A stretch of 15,785 nucleotides of DNA from Anaerolineae bacterium (GTDB taxonomy: Bacteria; Chloroflexota; Anaerolineae; JACIWP01). The stretch lies in assembly GCA_014360855.1 (NCBI GenBank), contig JACIWP010000042.1, positions 1 to 15,785 of the forward strand. Reading direction: 5' to 3'. Position numbers and translations under genes: made by a program. Below, one piece after another: positions 1 to 6,909 of the stretch; position 1 is the first letter of the stretch; each line of letters begins with the position of its first letter. The notes below the pieces were generated by a model. The model was not told where the DNA came from and made no database searches. It worked only from the letters and a program-made list of their open reading frames with translations.

Positions 1-138
1 GGCCGCGCCGTACAGCAGGAGCGCATCGCGGATGATCCCCCCCGTCTCAAACTGGCGCTGACCCATCAGCGCCAGGATCAGCGCCGCCAGCCACAGCACC
101 ACATGACGCAGGGTGAGCCTGGTTTCCGCTGTGTTCAT
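1..138 (-). CDS. N-terminus of a polytopic membrane protein (partial), probable paralogue of the next gene
   Basis: Only the first 46 codons lie in the window; the gene runs off the left edge. It starts at ATG 138, which overlaps the upstream gene's TGA stop at 137-135 (ATGA), a typical arrangement for translational coupling. The protein begins MNTAETRLTLRHVVLW and goes straight into a hydrophobic segment (about residues 12-25), followed by a GQRQFETGG stretch and a second hydrophobic run. This matches the opening of the upstream gene product in pattern: a hydrophobic helix ending in a G-Q-aromatic motif (GQRQF here, GQHLF there), a short polar loop, then another helix starting R-x-x-L-L. I therefore infer a tandem paralogue, perhaps another GT39-like glycosyltransferase with an extra N-terminal helix pair. 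The catalytic loop and any fused domains lie outside the window, so the function is a guess from resemblance and operon context. Confidence 0.75.
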   Translation of the reverse strand, partial: MNTAETRLTLRHVVLWLAALILALMGQRQFETGGIIRDALLLYGAA

Positions 139-3100
139 TCTATCCGCTCAAATATGTAGATGGTCCTCGTTTCCCCATCCAGCACATAAATGCGGCCGGC
201 CGCATCCACCGCCAGCCCCACCGGGCGGCGCATATCCCCGCCGGCCCACCACACCACCATGGAGCCGTCCAGCGCATACTCCCAGACCCGGCCGCGGTCC
301 GGGTCCGCCATATAGAGCCGGCCATACGGCGCGATGGCCATCGCCGGCGCCAGGAAATCGCTGGCCCAGGGCACCGCCCACTGGCGCAGGACCGTACCCT
401 CGCCGCTAAAGACCTGCAGGCGTTTGTTCAGCAGGGTATCGGCCACAAAAATGCTCCCGTCGGGAGCTACCGCCAGGTCCGCCGGCTGATCCAACTGGCC
501 GATGCCGGCCCCCTGCATGCCGAAACTGCGCACCAGCTCGCCGGAAGTCGACAGGATCACGATGCGATTGGAGCCGGTGTCGGCGATGGCCAGCTCGCCG
601 GCCGGCGTCCAGGCCAGCCCGCGCGAGCCGTACAAGCCGGCCGTTTCGCCCAATTCCCCAGCGGGTTTCCCGTTCGCGTCGAAGCGCACCAGCCGAGAGC
701 GGCCGGCGTCCATCACGTACAGGCCGCCGTCCGGCGCCGGCGCCAGATCCGCGGGGTCCTGCAGGAGCCCCTCGCCCCACCAGGCGCGGAAGCGGCCGCC
801 GGCATCGAAGACCGCCACCGCTTTTTTGCCGGCGTCCGAGATAAAGACGTCCCCCTGTGGTCCGACGGCGATGTAGCGCGGCTCCTGGAGCCAGCGGGCG
901 GCCGGCCAGGCCGCCAGCAGTTTCGCCGATACTTCCTCCACATCCTCCATGGCGACGGCCGGCGGCGTTTCCACCGCCGGCGCGGGGGCCTGCTCCGTCA
1001 TGGTGAAGGCCGGCAGGGCGCCCTCCGGCATCTTCGGCACCAGGTGCTGGGCCGGGATGGCCTCGAACTGTCCGCCCGGCGGGTGCCACTGCAGGCGCAT
1101 CATGGTATATCCGCCCGGCTCGCGGTAGCGCACATGGATGGGATACACCCCCGGCTCCAGGTACACGTTCACCCCGTGGTAGCCGTGCGGCGCCTGCATG
1201 CTGTCCAGGATGATCTCGTCGTTCAGCTCCACCAGGGCGTCGGAGTTGGAATCAATGGCGATGAGGTACGTGCCGGCCTGGTCAATCTTCAGCCCGCCGA
1301 ACCATTCCACGCTGAAGGGCGCAGGGAGCGGCTGGATATGCCAGCGGAAGTTTACCTGCCAATCCACCCGCCCGAACACCGGCACCCCGGACCACTCCAA
1401 CCCCTGATAGTAATAGCCGTACAAGCCGTTCTGCAGGCCCGGCAGGATATTGAGCGCCTCGCGCGGGATGGGCTGGGGCTGGCCGTTCGGCGGCGCCCAG
1501 TCGACGCGCACCTCGCCGCCGGCCGCCGCGTCGGCCACCAGGCGTATCGGGTGCCAGCCCTTGACCAGCAGGCGCTCCTCGCTGACCTCCCCGCCGTCGG
1601 GCAGTTGGATGGGCTGGTCGTCCAGCACCAGCGAGGCTGTGCCGGTCGAACGGAGCACAAAGGTGTACACGCCGGAATAGGGGATGAAGACCTGCCCGCT
1701 CCACTCGCCGCGCGCCGGCCCGATGCCGGCCCAATCATCCCATCTGCCCGCCAGCGTGTCAGCCCGCTCCTCTTTGATGAGCGCGCCATCCGTCCCGTAC
1801 AGCTTCAGCCAGACGCCCTGCATGGCGTTGACCTCGTCCTTCGATACCTGGTAGACGAACAACATGGGGGCGCCGGAGGGGTCGTTGTACCAGCGTATCT
1901 GTCCATTGGGATACCAGACCGCAAACAGCTCCGGCGGAGGACAGAACTCCGGCTCCATCACGTACAGCACATCGCGGTCCACCAGGCCGCGCACCGGCAG
2001 GTCATCCAGCGGTTGGAAGGAGCGGTGATAGGGCGCGTCCGGGGCCAGGAAGCGCACCGTGGGATGGCCGACGTAAATGGAATAGAAGATATACTCGTCC
2101 TGATGGGCCGCCACCATGCGGGCGGTGAAGGCCTCGCGAGCGTTATAGCTGTGGAAGACATCCGGGTGGCGCGGTTGGCGCACGAAATAGATGTCGAAGT
2201 TCAGGTAGGCGCTGTAGGCCAGGCCGGCGACGACCCCCACGGTCAGCAGGGCGCCGGCCGCCCGCTCCAGCGCCGGCCGGTTCATCTGCCGCAGAGGCCT
2301 GAGGAGCACATCGGCGGCCGCCGGCACCGCCAGCGCCGTCATCAGGAAGACGGCCGGGATTGTACCGATAGAGCGCAGTGACTGCGGCGCCTCAAAGTCC
2401 AGCGAGAGAATGCCGCCGCACAGCATAATGCCGAACCAGCCGGCGATGAGCAGTTGGCGCGGGCGGTGCAGGCGGGCCAGCACGTAGGCCGCGCCCAGCG
2501 TGAGCAGGGCGCCGGTGACGGCGTCCAGCATCGGCTCGCCGGGCAGGTTATGCCGGCCGTTGCGGTCCCCCTGATAGTTGAACATCAGGAGATGCTTGCG
2601 GATGTTCGACTGCAGGGCCTCGATCGCCTGTTCGCGCGTCTTGCCCGTGAAGAGGGAGGTTTGCTTCGTGCGGGCGAAGAACTCGTCGCGGTGCACCCAG
2701 GCGTACTGGCCGATGGGGGCGAAGGCAATCAGGCTGGCCAGGATATATATCATGACACCCTGCCAGCCGCGCCGCAGGAATCCCCGCTCCAGCAGAGCTT
2801 TGGCCGCCAGGAAGAGGACGATGACGAAGGGGAAGAGGCGAAACGGCGCGTAGAAGCACAGGCCCAGCCCCAGCATCAGCCCGCCGGCGGCCAGGCGCCG
2901 GCGCGAGCCAGTGCGCAGGCCCTTCAACAGCCAGTAGGCCGCCAGCACGGCGAAGAAGGGCGTAGTGATGCCGTGCATGCCCAGCCGGCTGAAGTTGATG
3001 CACCAGTGCGAGACCGCCACCATGCCGGCGGCCAGTAACCCCACCCATCGCCCACCGATCTCCCGCCCCAACAGCCACATCCCCAGGATGGTGGCCGTGC

Positions 3101-3794
3101 CGAAGAATGCGGTGACCATCCGCAGGGCGCCGGCGTTCACGCCGAAGAGCCGGAAGGACAGCGCGATCAGGTACAGGAAGTGGGCCGGCAGATTGGTGGA
3201 CGCCACATACAGCGGGCGGAAGTCCGGGCGGGTCAGGATTTCCCTGGCCCACACGGCGTTATCCGACTCGTCGAACCACACCCCATACGGGAGGGCATCC
3301 ACGCCGTAAAAGCGCAGGACCCCGCCGGCCGTCACCAGGACAAAGAGCAGAAACAGCTCCCCGCGCATCGCCCGCGCCCGGCCGGCCCAGCGCCGCACGC
3401 TCTCGCGGTTCGGGGGGCCTTCCATGACCAGGAAGGCCAGCAGGAACAGGGCCATGCTGGCCAGGTAGAGCGCCCAGCCGGCGTTGTCCGGGGCATTGGT
3501 GCCGAAACGCCATAACGCCAGGATGATGCAAAAGATGGAAAGGCCCAGCAGGGCCAGGCCGGCCAGGCGCCGCGCCGGCGGGACCGCTGTCAGCGGCGCT
3601 GTCGCCGGCTCTGCGGCCGGCAGGCGCCGCACCGCCCAGGCGAAGAGGATCATAGCCGCGCTCATGAGCAAGACGGCGCGCGCCATCTGGCCGGCGGCGA
3701 AGAGGTGCTGGCCCCAGCCGGCCAATGCCAGCGCGCCGGCGGCGATGACCCAATCTATCCACTCCACCACAGCCGCCAATGGCCTTGCGGACAT
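135..3794 (-). CDS. GT39-like membrane glycosyltransferase fused to two PA14-like domains and a six-blade NHL propeller
   Basis: This 1219-residue protein has three parts. Residues 1-600 are strongly hydrophobic with many membrane helices and look like a PMT_2/GT39 (GT-C fold) glycosyltransferase. An acidic pair, D175-E176 (in WFDESDN), sits in the first large extracytoplasmic loop where this fold keeps its catalytic Asp/Glu; the family uses a polyprenyl-phosphate sugar as donor. An extracytoplasmic segment follows, then two PA14-like beta modules (about 658-787 and 788-925). These have signatures such as SLVLDDQPI (721-729), KGWHPIRL, NGLYGYYYQG, and D848/D852 with GVYPIHVRY. An Ala/Pro linker leads to six NHL repeats (968-1219) of the form (V/L)A-PDG-(I/L)(F/Y)V-D-GxxR. 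PA14 domains often bind glycans, and NHL propellers bind proteins or other ligands. I infer surface glycan synthesis with acceptor binding in cis; the substrate is unknown. The ATG at 3794 lies directly after GGAGGG, which is too close for an ideal ribosome site, so the true start could be a few codons downstream. The gene is 41 bp after its upstream neighbour. Confidence 0.85.
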   Translation of the reverse strand: MSARPLAAVVEWIDWVIAAGALALAGWGQHLFAAGQMARAVLLMSAAMILFAWAVRRLPAAEPATAPLTAVPPARRLAGLALLGLSIFCIILALWRFGTNAPDNAGWALYLASMALFLLAFLVMEGPPNRESVRRWAGRARAMRGELFLLFVLVTAGGVLRFYGVDALPYGVWFDESDNAVWAREILTRPDFRPLYVASTNLPAHFLYLIALSFRLFGVNAGALRMVTAFFGTATILGMWLLGREIGGRWVGLLAAGMVAVSHWCINFSRLGMHGITTPFFAVLAAYWLLKGLRTGSRRRLAAGGLMLGLGLCFYAPFRLFPFVIVLFLAAKALLERGFLRRGWQGVMIYILASLIAFAPIGQYAWVHRDEFFARTKQTSLFTGKTREQAIEALQSNIRKHLLMFNYQGDRNGRHNLPGEPMLDAVTGALLTLGAAYVLARLHRPRQLLIAGWFGIMLCGGILSLDFEAPQSLRSIGTIPAVFLMTALAVPAAADVLLRPLRQMNRPALERAAGALLTVGVVAGLAYSAYLNFDIYFVRQPRHPDVFHSYNAREAFTARMVAAHQDEYIFYSIYVGHPTVRFLAPDAPYHRSFQPLDDLPVRGLVDRDVLYVMEPEFCPPPELFAVWYPNGQIRWYNDPSGAPMLFVYQVSKDEVNAMQGVWLKLYGTDGALIKEERADTLAGRWDDWAGIGPARGEWSGQVFIPYSGVYTFVLRSTGTASLVLDDQPIQLPDGGEVSEERLLVKGWHPIRLVADAAAGGEVRVDWAPPNGQPQPIPREALNILPGLQNGLYGYYYQGLEWSGVPVFGRVDWQVNFRWHIQPLPAPFSVEWFGGLKIDQAGTYLIAIDSNSDALVELNDEIILDSMQAPHGYHGVNVYLEPGVYPIHVRYREPGGYTMMRLQWHPPGGQFEAIPAQHLVPKMPEGALPAFTMTEQAPAPAVETPPAVAMEDVEEVSAKLLAAWPAARWLQEPRYIAVGPQGDVFISDAGKKAVAVFDAGGRFRAWWGEGLLQDPADLAPAPDGGLYVMDAGRSRLVRFDANGKPAGELGETAGLYGSRGLAWTPAGELAIADTGSNRIVILSTSGELVRSFGMQGAGIGQLDQPADLAVAPDGSIFVADTLLNKRLQVFSGEGTVLRQWAVPWASDFLAPAMAIAPYGRLYMADPDRGRVWEYALDGSMVVWWAGGDMRRPVGLAVDAAGRIYVLDGETRTIYIFERIE
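181..1020. repeat. Dense occurrence of the palindrome GCCGGC (sample region)
   Basis: By eye I count about 17 copies of GCCGGC in these 840 bp. Random sequence of about two-thirds GC would give roughly one per kb. The copies fall in all three codon frames (Ala-Gly, Pro-Ala and x-Arg-Leu contexts). The motif is also frequent elsewhere, including both non-coding regions. It is listed here as a representative stretch, not as a discrete element. Confidence 0.6.
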
Positions 3795-3835
3795 CCCTCC
3801 ATGCTCGTGGGTCAGCGGCGCTTCTCCTTCACATC

Positions 3836-6800
3836 CTACTGGCGCGGCAGGACCGGGAACTTCATCACCCGGTGGTTGCCGGCGTCCGCCACGTAGATAA
3901 AGCCGTTCGGGTCGGACGCCAGGCCGGTGGGCAGGTTGAACGACTTGGCGTCCGCCCCGAAGGTGCCGAAGCTGGCGATGAACTTGCCCTCCAGGTCGTA
4001 CACCAGGATGCGGTAGCCCTCCGGGTCGCTGATGTACAGCAGGTCATCGGGGCCTACCGTCAGGTACGGCTTGTTCAGCACCGATTCCCCTTCCCAACTG
4101 TAGATATCCCAGGCTTTCAGGAACTGGAACTGGGGGTCAAACTTCTGCACGCGGCGGTTCCAGGTATCCGCCACATAGATATTCCCCTGGCGGTCAATGG
4201 CGATGCCCACCGGTTCGTTGAACAGGCCAGGGTCTGCCCCGAAGCCGCCCCACTGGCCCAGGAACTCGCCGTCGGGGGAGAACTTCTGCACGCGCTTGTT
4301 GCCAGTGTCGGTGATGTACAGGTTGCCCTCGGGATCAATGGCGATGGCGCGCGGCCCCCAGAAGACCGCCGGCGTCCCCAGGGTCCCGTCGGTCGTCCCG
4401 AAGAAGCCCCAGCTCTTGACTGGCTCGCCGGCGGAGGTGAACTTCTCGATGCGGTGGTTCCAGGTATCCGCCACATAGACCATGCCGTCCTTCCCCACGG
4501 CGATGCCCCACGGCTCCTGGAACTGGCCAAGCTCCGCGCCCTGGCTCCCCCACATGCGCACGAACTGCCCATTGGCGTCAAAGACCTGCACGCGATGGTT
4601 GTCGGTATCGAGCACGTAGATGGAGCCGTCCGGCCCCACCGCCACATTGCGCGGGTTGGTGAACTGGCCCTCGCCGGCGCCCGGGCCGGCGCCGATAATG
4701 GCCACGCTGTAGACTTCCCGCATTCCTTCCAGGTAAATGTCGGCCGGCATCTCCACCACCTCGGGCGGCTTGGCGCCGAAGTCCCACACCTGGTCGGCGA
4801 TATCGCGCCGCACGAAGACGGCGAACTCATGCCGCAGGGGCCATTCCGCCGGGTCGTAATCGAACTTGCGGTAGAACCAGGCGTTCCATAGCCTCTTCCG
4901 CACCTCGGGTTTGGCCAGTTGGGCCAGCAGGTTCTGCCGCGGCCACTCCTTGTAATCCTCCAGGGGCCACCAGATGAGCTTATAGGTGAAGCGGTAGTAG
5001 CGGTTGCCCAGGAAAGGCTTGACCTTGTCCCAATTCTTACTGCCGGCGATGACCACCGGCAGGTCCATCACATCCTTGTGCGGCTGGTCACCGTAATATA
5101 CCGCGTTGGGGAACTTGCGGAAGTACCATTCCAGCGGCCAGGTCGAATCGTCGTCATATGAAAAGCGGATGGACATGTCGCCGTAGAGCCGGCGCGACAG
5201 CTTCTCCAGATCGCCCACCACGATCTTGATGTCGGGCGTGGCATGGGCATAGACCAGGTGCTCGGTGGCGTAATCATAGTTGATATAGTTGGCCATCCAC
5301 ATGGCGCGGATGGTGAAGAGGGAGAGCAGGATGAACAGGGCGGCGAACAGCGTTTGCAGGCCGGCGCGCGCCCCCATGCGCTGGAAGTACCAGACCACAA
5401 GGGCCACCAGGCCGGCGCCCACCACCAGCGCCGCCAGCCATCCCAGCGTCTCGCTCAGATGGGCGATGTCGCGGCCCTGGAACGGCCGCAGGCTCAGCAG
5501 TTTCGCGGCGGCGAAGACCAGCAGGACGGAGGAGAGGGCGAGGATCGGCCCCCCCTCAGACCACAGCTTGCGCAGGTCTGCGGAGCGGAAGACGCGCTCC
5601 ACCAGCCAGCCGGCCAGGATAATGAGCGGCAGGGCCAGGTGCACCATCAGCCAGGGCATTTTCTCGCCGGCATAGCTGTAGGCGAAGATGGTTGCCAGCG
5701 CCCAATATATGGCGAAAGGCATGAACAGCCCGCGCGCCCGCACCACCTGCGCATCGGCGCCGGCTTCCACATCCGGCCGCGGCAGGAAAACGATATAGAC
5801 CACGATGGCCGCCAGCCCCAGCAGGAGGGGCAGGAACTCATAAATGGGGAGCACCACGCCGTAGTAGTACCAGGGCTGGGCGCCGCGCTGGACGCCCTGC
5901 TGTTCCAGCCAGTAGCCCAGGGAGCCCATGATGCCGGTGGCGAAGCCCTTGCCGTTGGTGAAGAAGGTGGTGTACAGCAGGGTGAAGATGGCGTAGAAGA
6001 TGCCGGCGGCGATGGGCCACTCGCGCTTCCTCCACCAGATGCCCAGCGCCGCGGCAAGGCCCTGAATGACCAGGAACACGATGCCCGAGCGCAGGATGCC
6101 CTGGGCCGAATAGTCGAGCGGGTTAAAGCCCAGGATTTTCACCACAAAAGCCGAGGCCATGGGCAGTGCCAGCGTGCCTACCAGCATCGTCACATCGAAC
6201 AGCGCCGAATCGGGCGGGAAGCGCCGCGCCTGCAGGATCTCGATCAGGGTCACCACCGCCAGGAAGAGGCCGACGATGAGCACGAAGATGTAGGCTACCT
6301 CTTTGGTGCAGAACATGAAGGCCATCGCGGCCGCCATGCCGTACAAGTATTTGGCCTGCCGGCGCTCCAGATAGGCGAACATCAGGGCGATGAAGATGAC
6401 GTTATAGACCAGGATGTAAATGTCGTTGCGGATATAGCGGGCATAATAGGTGATGGACGGGGAGATCAGGAACATGAACGATGCCGCCAGCGCGCCGATG
6501 CGTCCCAGCCAGCGCCGCATGAACCAGGGCAGTGCCACCAGCACCACCCCGAAGAGCGCCGGCACCAACCGGGCGGTGAAATCATTGTCCCCGAAGAGGA
6601 AATAGACCAGGGCGTTGGCATGGAACAGGAACGGCCCGTGCATCATCGGGTCATGCTGATAGCCCTCGCCGTTGTACAGCTTGTAGGAATAGACGGCGTG
6701 CAGGCTCTCGTCATGGCTCATGGCGCGCCAGCCCAATCCCCACAGGCGTGTGGCCAGCGCCAGCAGGATCAACAGCAGATAGAGCGTCTTCTCGATGTCC

Positions 6801-6865
6801 CAGCGGGTCGCACCCAGGATGGGCCGCTCCAGCCAGTGCATCGTTCGGGTCATGGTATCGCGCAT
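3836..6865 (-). CDS. Agl23-like (TIGR03663) GT-C membrane protein with a C-terminal six-blade NHL propeller
   Basis: This is a 1009-residue protein. Residues 25-520 form a polytopic membrane domain of the GT39/Agl23 type. The first outer loop carries S50-HDES with D52-E53, then HDPMMHGPF (71-79), a pattern I associate with TIGR03663, the family named after an archaeal flippase-associated N-glycosylation protein. Residues 525-710 are a soluble, probably extracytoplasmic, region. It has the acidic motif YDDDSTWPLEWYFRKFPN (570-587), also typical of the family, and a PVVIAG segment. From about residue 719 six clean NHL repeats follow, with cores DTDNHR, DTWNHR, DTGNKR, DTWNRR, DPEGYR and DAGNHR, enough for a closed propeller. 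The propeller is an addition to the usual family architecture as I know it. The likely role is handling a lipid-linked sugar or transferring it at the outer face of the membrane; the exact reaction is unknown. ATG 6865 is well supported by GAGGGG eight bases upstream. The stop is TAG. Confidence 0.85.
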   Translation of the reverse strand: MRDTMTRTMHWLERPILGATRWDIEKTLYLLLILLALATRLWGLGWRAMSHDESLHAVYSYKLYNGEGYQHDPMMHGPFLFHANALVYFLFGDNDFTARLVPALFGVVLVALPWFMRRWLGRIGALAASFMFLISPSITYYARYIRNDIYILVYNVIFIALMFAYLERRQAKYLYGMAAAMAFMFCTKEVAYIFVLIVGLFLAVVTLIEILQARRFPPDSALFDVTMLVGTLALPMASAFVVKILGFNPLDYSAQGILRSGIVFLVIQGLAAALGIWWRKREWPIAAGIFYAIFTLLYTTFFTNGKGFATGIMGSLGYWLEQQGVQRGAQPWYYYGVVLPIYEFLPLLLGLAAIVVYIVFLPRPDVEAGADAQVVRARGLFMPFAIYWALATIFAYSYAGEKMPWLMVHLALPLIILAGWLVERVFRSADLRKLWSEGGPILALSSVLLVFAAAKLLSLRPFQGRDIAHLSETLGWLAALVVGAGLVALVVWYFQRMGARAGLQTLFAALFILLSLFTIRAMWMANYINYDYATEHLVYAHATPDIKIVVGDLEKLSRRLYGDMSIRFSYDDDSTWPLEWYFRKFPNAVYYGDQPHKDVMDLPVVIAGSKNWDKVKPFLGNRYYRFTYKLIWWPLEDYKEWPRQNLLAQLAKPEVRKRLWNAWFYRKFDYDPAEWPLRHEFAVFVRRDIADQVWDFGAKPPEVVEMPADIYLEGMREVYSVAIIGAGPGAGEGQFTNPRNVAVGPDGSIYVLDTDNHRVQVFDANGQFVRMWGSQGAELGQFQEPWGIAVGKDGMVYVADTWNHRIEKFTSAGEPVKSWGFFGTTDGTLGTPAVFWGPRAIAIDPEGNLYITDTGNKRVQKFSPDGEFLGQWGGFGADPGLFNEPVGIAIDRQGNIYVADTWNRRVQKFDPQFQFLKAWDIYSWEGESVLNKPYLTVGPDDLLYISDPEGYRILVYDLEGKFIASFGTFGADAKSFNLPTGLASDPNGFIYVADAGNHRVMKFPVLPRQ
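4156..4478 (-). repeat. Identical 23-bp copies within NHL-repeat coding DNA, 300 bp apart
   Basis: Positions 4156-4178 and 4456-4478 are identical over 23 bp, and the surrounding bases are similar. They encode the YVADTWN(R/H)R cores of the fourth and second NHL blades of the Agl23-NHL protein. The offset is exactly 100 codons, two blades. This suggests a two-blade internal duplication or gene conversion, since other blades with similar protein motifs differ more in DNA. Confidence 0.6.
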
Positions 6866-6873
6866 GGTGTCAT

Positions 6874-6879
6874 CCCCTC
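6874..6879 (-). promoter_or_regulatory. Ribosome binding site of the Agl23-NHL gene
   Basis: GAGGGG on the minus strand lies eight bases upstream of ATG 6865. This decides the start against nearby methionine codons at residues 5 and 9. Confidence 0.7.
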
Positions 6880-6909
6880 GCAGTCATGTATGGTGAGAAC
6901 GCCAGGGCC

